Part shown: piece after piece, positions 49,315 to 59,929 of the stretch
Numbering within the stretch: the first letter of the stretch is position 1
Layout: the number at the start of each line of letters is the position of its first letter
Assembly (NCBI RefSeq): GCF_041146395.1
Contig: NC_090989.1
Location: forward strand, 249,726,843-249,790,842
Direction of reading: 5' to 3'
Origin: Eulemur rufifrons
Lineage: Eukaryota > Chordata > Mammalia > Primates > Lemuridae
Length of the DNA: 64,000 nucleotides
The notes under the pieces: model-generated
Database searches by the model: none
Seen by the model: the letters and a program-made list of their open reading frames with translations, nothing else
Told to the model about the DNA's origin: nothing
Program-made: the position numbers and the translations under genes

Positions 49315-49720
49315 CTCTGTGGACAGGAGACATCAACGAGATACAGCTTAGACTCTAGGGGATCTCCACAGAGACGGCAATAGTGGGGGAAGGGGCGGAG
49401 CTGCGCTAAGGCGAAAAGCAGCGAAGTCACCGAATTACAGAAATTTTTTTTTATTAATTTTATTTTTTATTTTTATTTTATTTTTTTTTCTTTTCTTTTT
49501 CTTCTTTTTTTTTTTTTTTCTTTCTTTTTGGTGGCCCTCTAGCTGGGGAGCTACTGTGGGCTTCTGAGCTTGCCAGACCCCCGGCTCTGGTGCCTAACGG
49601 ACCCTGAACATTCACCCTCAGTGCGGGTGATGGGCGGGTACTCGGTCGCCATCTTGGGGTCCACAGCCTAGCCGCTGCGGAGCCACAGCGTGCTGGGCGG
49701 CTCCCTCCCCTAGTCCGTGG
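49315..49720 (+). repeat. 5'UTR tandem unit 3 (about 406 bp, 3' end incomplete)
   Basis: It begins CTCTGTGGACAGGAGACATC. It has the same blocks, but the T tract is expanded to about 85 bases (49443-49529) and the last ~35 bases of the unit are missing after 'ccctagtccgtgg'. CCATCTTGG lies at 49649-49657. Confidence 0.92.
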
Positions 49721-50260
49721 ACCCTCTATAGGAGCCCCGCCCTTGTGTGAACACTGAGTACTTCTCCAGACGCGAGAGTGTGGAGCCTCGTCCTTGGGGA
49801 CATTGGGTCAGGGCAGACTTTTGCCTGTGGGAGTTGCAGCAGCTGGGGCGCTGAGCGAGCGAGGGCACCGCCCACTCCCCATAGCCAGTGTCTTTCCTGC
49901 GGAAAGAGACAGAAACCACCCCTATAGAGGAAGAACCAAAGGAAAACAAACAAACAAACAAACAAAAACAGAGAGACTTTCTGCCTGCAACTAGTGTGGA
50001 TCCTGCCTGCTAAGTGAAAGTCCACAACACAGTGATTTAACTTGCCAAAACGGTCTCAAGTCATTCCAATCCTCTGGGGCTGGACCCACCAGAAGCAGCC
50101 CCCCAAATGAGGTAGAAAAAATTCTGAACAATTCACAACAGTCTCCCCCTCTGGACAAAGGAAGCAACATACCTAGATTGCTTCACAGCCTAAGAACAGA
50201 GTACAAAGTGTGCTGCTAACCACACTAAAACCGTAAGAAAAGATCTAACGATAGATCCAG

Positions 50261-51240
50261 ATGGGAAGGGCTCAGCGAAAAAACACGGGGAGCACAAAGA
50301 ATCAAATGGAAATCCTACCCACAAAGAGAAATACCAGCTCTCAACCAATTGACACAAACCAGATTCAAAATACAAACATGTTACAGGAAGAATTTCAATT
50401 ATGGCTTATAAAAAGCTGAATAATATACAAGAAAAAATGGATAACCAACACAAAGAAACCACAAAAAAAATACAGAATTTGGAAGAAAAATTCACTAAAG
50501 AAATTGAAATATTGAAGAAAAACCAAACTGAACTCCTAGAAATGAAGAATTTATTTAGAGAGCTACAAAACACAGCGGAAAGTCTCAAGAGCAGGGTGGA
50601 TCAAACAGGGGAAAGAATCTAAGAGACTGAAGATAACTCTTTCCAATTAAATAAGTCAGTCACAGAGACAGAACAAAGAAATAAGAAAAATGATCAGAGT
50701 CTATAAGAAATGTGGGATTATGTGAAGAAGCCTAACGTGAGAGTTATAGGCATTCCTGAGGGTGAAGAAGATAATGAGCAAGGGTTGGATAAGCTATTTG
50801 AAGACATAATTGAAGAAAATTTTCCAGGCCTTGCTAAAACACTAGATATACAGGTTCAAGAAGCTCAAAGAACCCCTGGGAGATTCATAGCAAATAGGAA
50901 AACACCACGCCACGTAGTCATCAGACTGACCAAAATATCCACTAAAGAGGCCCTTCTTCGAGCTGTAAGGAGAAAGAAACAAGTAACATATAAAGGAAAA
51001 CCCATTAGAATTACGCCAGATTTCTCAACTGAAACCTTACAAGCAAGAAGAGGTTGGGGCCCCATTCTCACTCTTCTGAAACAGAATAATGCCCAGCCTA
51101 GAATCTTGTACCCAGCTAAGCTAAGTTTTATATACGAAGGAGAAATTAAGACATTCTCAGATAAACAAGGACTGAGGGAATTCACCAAGACAAGACCAGC
51201 ACTCCAAGAAGTACTAAAAAGAGAGTTGCACACAGTATAG
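50261..51240 (+). pseudogene. L1 ORF1 (RNA-binding chaperone), disabled
   Basis: ORF1p is the trimeric nucleic-acid-binding protein of the L1 particle. The N-terminal start is ATG at 50261, reading 'MGRAQRKNTGSTKNQ', and this frame runs to a TGA at about 50420. The body then continues in another frame from 50401 ('MAYKKLNNIQEKMDNQH'), so a frameshift lies near 50395-50420. The body begins with a heptad-like coiled coil (50401-50620), then in-frame TAA stops at 50620-50622 and 50704-50706. From 50710 it has an open RRM/C-terminal part with 'VRVIGIPEGEE', 'TPRHVVIRLTK' and 'RRKKQVTYKGKPIRITPDFS', ending TAG at 51238-51240. Total span is about 326 codons, close to the human 338. Typical L1 ORF1; no function is expected from this copy. 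Confidence 0.93.
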
Positions 51241-51303
51241 CACAAGAAAGACCCATGAATGTAAAACTACTCAAGAGCTAAAGATCAAATTCCAGTTACC
51301 ACA

Positions 51304-54300
51304 ATGGCACAAGAGAGAAAACATAGCAATGAAGTTCTACCCAACAAGCTGAACAGAAATCTGTCCCACTTATCAATTCTTTCAATAAATGTGAATGGCT
51401 TGAATTCCCCACTCAAGAGACACAGACTGACCCAATGGATAAAAAAACACAAACCAAGTATCTGCTGTCTTCAGGAAACTCACCTAACCTGCAAAGATGC
51501 ATTTAGACTGAAAATAAAAGGATGGAAATCGATATTTCAAGCAAACAGTAGCCAAAAGAAAGCCAGTGTGACAGTCTTAATTTCCAATAACTGTTTTTAA
51601 ACCAACAAAAGTAATAAAAGACAAAGATGGTTACTATATACTGGTGAAAGGCACAATTCAACAAGAAGACATGACTATACTTAATATATATGCACCCAAC
51701 TTAGGTGCGCCCAGATTCATAAAGCAAACGCTACTTGATCTGAACCAAATGATAGATAACAATACTGTAATAGCTGGAGACTTTCACACCCCACTGACAG
51801 TACAGGACAGATCCTCCAAACAGAAAAATAAACAAAGAAATAATGGACTTAAATAGAATGCTAGAACAAATGGGCCTGACTGACATCTACAAGACATTTT
51901 ACACAAAGTCCACAGAATATACATTCTTCTCATCAGCTCACAGGACATTCTCTAAGACTGACCATATCCTAGGACATAAAGCATGTCTTAAAACATTCAA
52001 AAAAATAGAAATTATATCATGCATCTTCTCAGATCACAGCGGAATAAAAGTAATAATGAACCCTAACAGAAACTCTCATTCCTACACAAAGTCATGGAAG
52101 CAAAACAACGTTCTCCTGAATGATTATTCTATAAAGGAAGAAATCAAGACAGAAATCAAAAGATTCTTTGAATTAAATGACAATGGAGACACAACTTATC
52201 AAAATCTATGGGACACAGCTAAAGCAGTCCTGAGGGGAAAATTCATATCCATAAATGCCTATATCAGAAAGACAGAAAACTTACAAATAGACAACCTAAT
52301 GAATAGACTTAAAGAGCTGGAGAAAGAAGAACAGATCGACCCCAAACCCAGAAGAAGGCGAGAAATTACTAAGAGCAAATCAGAAATAAATGAAAAGGAC
52401 AACAAAAAAAAAAAAAACATAAGGGAAATTAATAAAACAAAAAGTTGGTTCTTTGAAAAGATAAACAAAATAGACACACCTCTGGCTAGACTAACCAAGA
52501 GCACAAAAGAAAAATCTCTAATAACTTCCATTAGGAACATGAAAGGAGAAATCACAACCGATGCCACAGAGATACACGATATCATCTATGAATTCTACAA
52601 GAATCTTTATGCACACAAACTGGAAAACGTGAAGGAAATGGACAAATTTTTAGAAACATACAGCCTTCCCAGGCTCAACCAGGAAGAAACAGAATTCCTG
52701 AATAGACCAATATCAAGAACTGAAATCGAAACAGCAATAAAAAACCTTCCCAAAAAGAAAAGCCCTGGTCCAGATGGGTTCACACCGAAAGTTTACTACA
52801 CATACAAAGAAAACTGGTGCCCATCCTACATAAACTATTCTCAATTATCAAGAAGGATGGAATTCTCCCCAACACGTTCTACCAAGCCAACATAACATTG
52901 ATACCAAAACCAGGAAAGGACGCAACAAAAATAGAGAACCAAAGACCAATTTCTCTTATGAATATAGACACAAAAATTCTCAATAAAATACTAGCAAATC
53001 GAATCCAAGTGCTTATCAAAAAAATAATCCGTCACAACCAAGTGGGCTTCATCCCAGAGATGAAGGGGTGGTTCAACATATGTAAATCTATAAATGTAAT
53101 TCACTACATAAATAGAAGCAAAAATAAAAACCATATGATCCTCTCAATAGATGCAGAAAAAGCATTTGACAAAATTCAACACCCTTTTATGATAAGAACG
53201 CTTAACAAAATAGGCATTGATGGAACCTACCTAAAAATGATACGAGCCATATATGACAAACCCACAGCCAACATCATTCTGAATGGGGAAAAACTGAAAG
53301 CACTCCCACTTAGAACTGGAACCAGACAGGGCTGCCCACTGTCCCCATTACTTTTCAACATAGTATTGGAAGTCCTTGCGAGAGCCATCAGGCAAGAAAG
53401 CAGAATCAAGGAAGTCCAAATAGGGAAAGAAGAGATCAAACTCTCACTTTTTGCTGATGATATGATGTTATATGTGGAAAACCCCAAGGATTCAACCAAG
53501 AGACTCCTGGAATTGATTAACGAATACAGCAAAGTCTCAGGTTACAAAATCAATACACACAAATCAGAGGCATTCATATATGCCAATAACAGTCAATCAG
53601 AGAACCAAATTAAAGATGCAATACCCTTCAAAATAGCAACAAAGAAAATAAAATATCTAGGAATATATTTAACTAAAAAGGTAAAGGACCGCTATAGGGA
53701 AAACTATGAAACACTGAAAAGGAAATAGCAGAACTTGTAAATAGGTGGAAAACCATACCATGCTCGTGGATTGGAAGAATCAACATTGTTAAAATGTCTA
53801 TACTACCCAAAGTGATCTACAGATTCAATGCAATCCCTATTAAACTACCAACATCGTTTTTCACAGATGTAGAAAAAATAATTATACACTTTGTATGGAA
53901 TCAGAGAAGACCCCGTATAGCAAAAGCAATTTTAAGCAATAAAAACAAAATGGGAGGTATTAATTTGCCAGACTTCAAACTATACTACAAGGCTGTGGTT
54001 CTTAAAACTGCCTGGTATTGGCACAAGTGCAGGGACACAGACCAGTGGAACACAACAGAAAATCCAAATATAAAACCATCCTTATATAGACATCTAATCT
54101 TTGACAAAGCAGACAAAAACATACTCTGGGGACAAGAATCCCTATTCAATAAATGGTGCTGGGAAAATTGGTTAGCCACATGTAGAAGACTGAAACAAGA
54201 CCCACAGCTTTCACCTCTCACAAAAATCAAATCATGGTGGATAACAGACTTAAACCTTAGGTGTGAAACGATTAGAATTCTAGAAGAAAATGTAGGAAAG

Positions 54301-55186
54301 ACTCTTACAGACATTGGCCTAGGCAAAGAATTTATGACGAAGACCCCTAAGGCAACCACAGCAACAACAAAAATAAATGAATGGGACCTGATTAAATTAA
54401 AAAGCTTCTGCACAACCAAAGAAACAGTCACGAGAATAAACAGACCACCTACAGAATGGGAAAAAATTTTCACATACTACACATCAGATAAAGGACTGAT
54501 AACAAGAATCTATTTAGAACTCAGGAAAATCAGCAAGAAAAAAATCAAACAACCCTATCAAAAAGTAGGCAAATGACATGAATAGAAATTTCTCAAAAGA
54601 AGATATAAGAATGGCTAACAAACATATGAAAAAATGCTCAACATCCCTAATCATCAGAGAAATGCAAATCAAAACCACAATGAGATATCACATAACCCCA
54701 GTGAGAATGGCCTTTATCAAAAAGTCCCAAAACAACACATGTTGGAGTGGATGCGGAGAGACAGGAACACTCATACACTGCTGGTGGGACTGCAAACTAG
54801 TGCAACCCCTGTGGAAAGCATTATGGAGATACCTTAAACAGATTCAAATAGACCTACCATTCGATCCAGCAATCCCATTATTGGGCACCTACCCAAAGGA
54901 ACATAAGTCATTCTATGACAAAGACACCTGTACCCGAATGTTTATGGCAGCACAATTCACAATAGCAAAGATGTGGAAACAACCCAAATGCCCATCAATA
55001 CATGATTGGATTAGTAAATTATGGTGTATGTATACCATGGAGTACTACTCAGCTATAAGAAATAACAGTGATATGACATCTCTTTGGTTCTCCTGGAGAG
55101 AGTTGGAACCCATTATGTTAAGTGAAGTATTCCAAGAATGGAAAAACAAACATCACATGTACTCACCAGAAAATTGGTTTCCCTGA
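51304..55186 (+). pseudogene. L1 ORF2 (endonuclease-reverse transcriptase), disabled
   Basis: ORF2p nicks target DNA and reverse-transcribes L1 RNA. The start is ATG at 51304, 63 bp after ORF1. The apurinic-type endonuclease keeps 'NVNGLN', 'CCLQETHL', 'NIYAPN', 'TDHILG' and 'SDHSGIK', but the GDFNTP box reads GDFHTP (His at 51785-51787). The reverse transcriptase has 'SPGPDGFTP' (about 52762), '[19 protein letters not shown]', '[12 protein letters not shown]', '[18 protein letters not shown]' and the catalytic FADD at 53450-53461. The C-terminal cysteine-rich part (54630-54815) includes '[18 protein letters not shown]'. Five frame changes (near 51595, 51830, 52815, 53720 and 54555) and an in-frame TAG at 54566-54568 break it. 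Stop at 55184-55186. The longest open pieces are 350 and 303 codons. Confidence 0.95.
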
Positions 55187-55497
55187 TCATCACCTAAATG
55201 CACATTTGGGAATGATACCAATCGGATATCAGACTGAGGTGGGGGGTGGGGGGAAGGGATGGGTGTATGCCTACATGATGAGTGCGTTGCGCACCATCTG
55301 GGGAATGGCCACGCTGGAAGGTGCTGACTTGGGGGGGGGGGTGTGAGGAGGGGATGGGTGTATACCTACATGATGAGTGCAATGCGCACTGTCTCGGGAA
55401 TGGACACGCCTGGAGCTCTGACTTGGGGGGATAGGCGGTACATGGGCAATGTATGTAAATTGAAAATCTGTATCCCTCATAATAAGCTGAAATTAAA
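55187..55497 (+). other. L1 3'UTR with 95-bp tandem duplication and G-rich tracts
   Basis: Units at 55256-55350 and from 55351 to about 55437 share 'gggatgggtgtat', 'cctacatgatgagtgc', 'gcgca(c)c(a/t)(t/g)tct' and 'gggaatgg(c/a)cacgc'. The G-rich stretches at 55239-55263 and 55331-55358 have four or more closely spaced G runs. The end has 'aataagctgaaattaaa', with ATTAAA at 55492-55497 as a likely polyadenylation signal. Confidence 0.9.
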
Positions 55498-55514
55498 AAA
55501 AAAAAGCCTCTTCT
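55498..55514. repeat. Target site duplication of the full-length L1, right copy (17 bp)
   Basis: AAAAAAAAGCCTCTTCT, identical to 48162-48178. Confidence 0.95.
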
Positions 55515-55739
55515 CTGAAAATATATGGCAAAAATTAAATGAACATAATCATGCTATTTGAAAATAATGTCAGGTTCATATTCTCTTAAATTTACTTTGG
55601 CCTTTATTTCTTTTTCTTGGATTATTACACTAGATAGTACTTACAGTAAAATACAGTATGTAAGTGTTTGGAGTCTTTGCCTTACTCCAGCATGATTTGT
55701 ACATAGGAAATCCAAAGAAATCTTCAAAAGTCTATTGTA

Positions 55740-56600
55740 ATAAAAAAGAATTTAGTGAAATTTAGTCAAAATACAAAAATCAATTACATTTGTATTTCTG
55801 AGAAATGAAAACTTTAAAAAGGAAATTTAAAAAATATCATTTACAATAGCATCAGAAAACATCAAACACCAAGAAATAAATCTAACAAAAATTCTTCAAT
55901 ACCTCTACACTGAAAATTAAAAAACATTGTTGGAAAAAATTCAAGACCTCTATAAGAAGTGTATAACATATTCATTAACTTAAAGACTCAGTATTCCTAA
56001 GATGTCCATTTTTCCCAAATTAATAAATAGATTCAGTGCAATTCTCTATCAAAATTTGAGCAGTCTGTTTAGAAAAAAAATAGACAAAAATAAATTTAAA
56101 ATGTATACAAAAATGCAAAATATACAGAGTAGCCAAAGCACACTTACGAACAAAAAACAATATTGAAGAATTTATAATCCAAGAGAAATAAAAAGTTATG
56201 CCCACAAAAATACTTGTACATCAATGTACATCCTTATTAATAATTCATACAATGAAATACTAATAATTGATAAAATGAACAAATATTGATTTATACAACA
56301 TGAATGAATCAAAAAATTAATTAATGCAAAAGCACATACTAAGAGTTCAAACCGTATGAGTCCAATGATTTAAATGCAAATATAGGCAACCTAGTCTATT
56401 ATGATAGTGTTTGGGGCAAATAGGAGGCATAAGAGGTTGAGAAGAGTTATAAACTGGAATATTTTTAGGGGATGAAAATTATCCATATATTGCTTTGGGC
56501 AGTTACAAATTACACAGTTTCATACAATTGTCAAAACCCATCAAAACAATGCTGAAGATCTCTGCATTTTTTTAATGATAATTATATTTCAAAAAGCAAG
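55740..56600 (+). mobile_element. Ancient L1 (L1M-type) fragment with internal deletion, sense
   Basis: Post-RT ORF2 text 'aatcaattacatttgtatttctgagaaatgaaaac', 'atttacaatagcatcagaaaacatcaaacaccaagaaataaatctaac', 'cctctacactgaaaatt' and 'ttcagtgcaattctctatcaaaatt' is followed after a jump at about 56190 by 3'UTR-like text. It ends 'ttacacagtttcatacaattgtcaaaacccatcaaa'. All frames are closed. Confidence 0.8.
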
Positions 56601-58440
56601 ATTAAATAATAAAACATGTAAAGCATGAAGCACAGATCCTGGAACATAGTACTTGGGCTGTGTTTTTTTTTTTTAGCTTAATCTTTTTCTTTTTTCTAAA
56701 ACCTATGTAACGGGTTAAATCTGTACTTTATCATATATACATAAAGTAGTTTTAAAGAATGTAGCATTTGGTCAAACAAAATCCATGAGCTGAATTTTAC
56801 AAAGATTCTGCTGTTTCACAGCATAGTTCAGAAGAGTAGTCAAAATGGGGGAGGGGGGGGACACCACTGTACTTTTTTAAGGGAATGACCGCTCTGAAAA
56901 ATATCACTTTCCATAATCCCAAGGAATATTCTCAAGTGATAACTCCAATTTTGAATTTAATGTCCATGCCCATGAAATGAGAAATTTCTAATTGTGAGAA
57001 CACATGCTTTGAAAAAAGAATTTTCGTTCTCATGGGCATTCACAGCTCACCTGTGTTAAGAGAATGGCTATGAGACACCATGACCTATAGTAGTCACTAT
57101 CATCACATGTCTTTTCAAGGAGTCATACAAACAATAAATAAGCTTCATTATGATAATATATTTTTAAAGTGTGTTCTATGCATATAGTCAGCAAGTTAAC
57201 CTTATGGACCAAGGATTAGTCACCATCATTGCGCCTGCAATGAATTTGCAAGGTACTATCTACATGTAGGCTTATTGATATTCTAGGCCTATGGGAAAAT
57301 GAATGTGAAAAGAAGATTCAAATATGTATAGGAAATCCCAGAGGAAAGACCAACCATGCCATTAGAAAATCTGTAGTGGATAACATTAGAGCTCCTTCCA
57401 AATTCCCTCATACTCCTCTTTTCATTTTTGTGCACACTCCCATCCCTGACCAATTTCAACTGTATTTCCAAAGGCAAAAACTGTATTTCTGAGGTTCTTT
57501 TACAGAGGTCTACTCTCAGCTACTTAGGTCAGAATATCTACGTACCTTTGTCCTCAACAGAGAAGAGAGATAAATTTAGGGGTGTACAAGCCCTGTTCCC
57601 TTGCCTCAAGTTCCTCTATGGGATCAGGCTGAAATTACCTTCCATGGGATTTCACCTGATGTCTTCTCCTTCTCTATCCTGTTTCCCTGTCTCCCTTACC
57701 AGTTTCTCCTGGGATCATTTCCTTAGTAACCCACTCAGGAGTCCTCTTTCCAGGCTCTGGTTTTGGGAAACTCAACCTAAGACAGGACCCAAAAGCCCTC
57801 TGGACATAGGGATGGTAATGGACTACAGAAAGATGTAAACAGAACTCTTGTTCTTAGAGAAGTATACATTTTCTAGTTGACTCTGGCCCATTAAAGCAGA
57901 AAATTTTCATCCTTACACCAACAACTTCAAAAAATGATAAAGAAAGAAAAAGAGACTCTTGTGCTACAGAAAGGGGCTTCTATCCCAACTTCACCTTTTA
58001 GAAGCAGTTCAAAAGAAATATAGTGCACCTAAAAAAGTCCTGAGAACTATAACTAATACCCCTGGATTGGAAAAATATAGACTAAGAGAGCAGGTAAGTC
58101 AATTAAGATCTCAAAGATAAGAAGGGCTATTGGCTGGGGCTTCTCCCTTGCTAGGATGCTGAGATGAATTGGGAGAAGGATCCGGTGCTAATGTGAACAT
58201 CAAAAATGGATGCAGATGAATAAAATGGCAAGTGGTGAACACTGCAAAAAAATTATTCAACACTAAACAATAAGGAAAATTATGTTTATAAAAAAACAAA
58301 TGCATATTGTTATTTCCCTCAAAAAAGTGAAAAAAGAAACACAAGTCCAGAAGCAGAAAAATTCCCAGAAAGCTAATGTTTTTCATAGCTGTGAATAAAC
58401 TGATGTTCTCTATAACTGAACTGTAGTTAAAATTCCAAGG
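56601..58440. other. Intergenic DNA with one unassigned repeat-like block, no gene
   Basis: No gene. The 57290-57785 stretch ends 'aggctctggttttgggaaactcaacctaagaca', which looks like the 3' end of an old interspersed repeat of unknown class. The 136-codon ORF crossing it (57428-57838) shows no motif. A G run lies at 56847-56859. Confidence 0.35.
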
Positions 58441-58450
58441 CTCCAATTTC

Positions 58451-58794
<344 letters not shown>

Positions 58795-58804
58795 CTGATT
58801 TCTT

Positions 58805-59880
58805 AATACAGATGCAAATTGAATCACATAAGGTTCTAATATCCCCCATCATAAAAAATACTTGTTGAAAATTAGAAATTATTTTTAGTTTCACCTTACA
58901 TTTTTCCTCATGCTAAATTCAGTTAGAATATTTAATACATTTTAGTGTGTGATTATATTTTTATACCATTATTACTATCAAGAGGTGACAAAATGGTGTT
59001 AACAAATGTTAACACTAAAATTCTGGGAAATGAAATATTGGATTATTTAGTATGGTTTTTCTTGGTATTGTTTGGTATTTTTTTATTTACAAAAAGGAAA
59101 TGAAGTTATTTTCTTCAAAAACATACAAAAAGTATGTTCTTTTTAAATTATTAACTGAACTTTCTAATACTTAATTGAGCAGGGTCACAATATCATAATT
59201 TTCTAAAAGGTAAACATATGCATATAATTTTATCCCAATTTGAAAATCCCTTAAGTTGTCCTCTGGATTCATTCCGTCTTCCCCTGACTATTGATGCATA
59301 AAGAACAGAATTAAACAAATACATGAAATGTAGACAAATCAATTAATGGTGCTGGTGAGAATGTCACCAAAATAATTCACTGTGAGATACAGGCTGATTG
59401 AAAAGCAAACAGCAATGAAGCCTGAGAGGTGATGACATCCCTCAAGCATCTCTATATTGACTTTTCCTATTCTAACAAGCAATGGGTTAAGTGGGAGTGA
59501 AGAGAGCAAGTGCATAACGGAAGTAGGATGTAAAGTGTAGTCTGAGAAATTTTAGAGATCGATGTATCAGTGACAGCAGCTCTAGGTAATAAAAAGATTT
59601 TAAATGTAGTTTGATGTGTGGATTGTCAAAGTGAAAAAGAGAGTCATTGGGTCAGATGAAATCCTAGATGTGTATGGCTACTTTTGGATTAGAAACTCAT
59701 TAACTGTGAGCTAAATTAGGAACTTAGGTGCCAAAGAACTTGTAAAATGGACTAAATTCATGTTATTAAATGTATGGAGCATTGCATAATAAAGCTTTAA
59801 AATACTGGACATTCATGGGAGCCAGCAAAATTCTGGCTATACCTGATGCTTCAAAGTAATTAAGTGTAAATATGTATGTG

Positions 59881-59929
<49 letters not shown>

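Larger units (their letters stand above)
48179..50260 (+). promoter_or_regulatory. L1 5'UTR / internal promoter region
   Basis: About 2.1 kb, CpG- and GC-rich against an AT-rich background. The parts are: a unique 5' leader (48179-48553) beginning 'agggggtcctgtgatggtgg' and holding a small 26-bp-period repeat of GAGTGCGGGACGG (48380 and 48406); nearly three tandem 370-400 bp units (48554-49720); and a unique spacer (49721-50260) with a (CAAA)n stretch at about 49946-49967. L1 promoters are internal and lie in this region; promoter activity here is inferred from position and composition. Human L1 5'UTR is about 0.9 kb and not tandem. Confidence 0.85.
48179..55497 (+). mobile_element. Full-length lineage-specific LINE-1 (about 7.3 kb)
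   Basis: A complete L1: GC-rich 5'UTR with a tandem array (48179-50260), ORF1 (50261-51240), a 63-bp inter-ORF gap, ORF2 (51304-55186), a 3'UTR with a tandem unit, and an A tail that merges with the A-rich target duplication. Perfect 17-bp duplications flank it, so it is one intact insertion by target-primed reverse transcription. Both ORFs carry frameshifts and stops, so the copy is dead. It is over 1 kb longer than human L1 because of the 5'UTR. Its translated ORF2 is closely related to the 43.4 kb copy, which shows one lineage family amplifying over time. It is probably a strepsirrhine L1 subfamily; the exact library name is unknown. Confidence 0.97.

Noticed and set aside
55268..55480. 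Minus-strand ORFs with repeated 'RTHHVGIHPS'-like peptides
   Set aside because: The peptide repeat is only the translation of the 95-bp 3'UTR tandem unit. The same appears at 60554-60760.
57428..57838. 136-codon ORF, the longest outside clear L1
   Set aside because: No recognisable domain and no supporting splice or promoter context. The DNA looks like the end of an old interspersed repeat.
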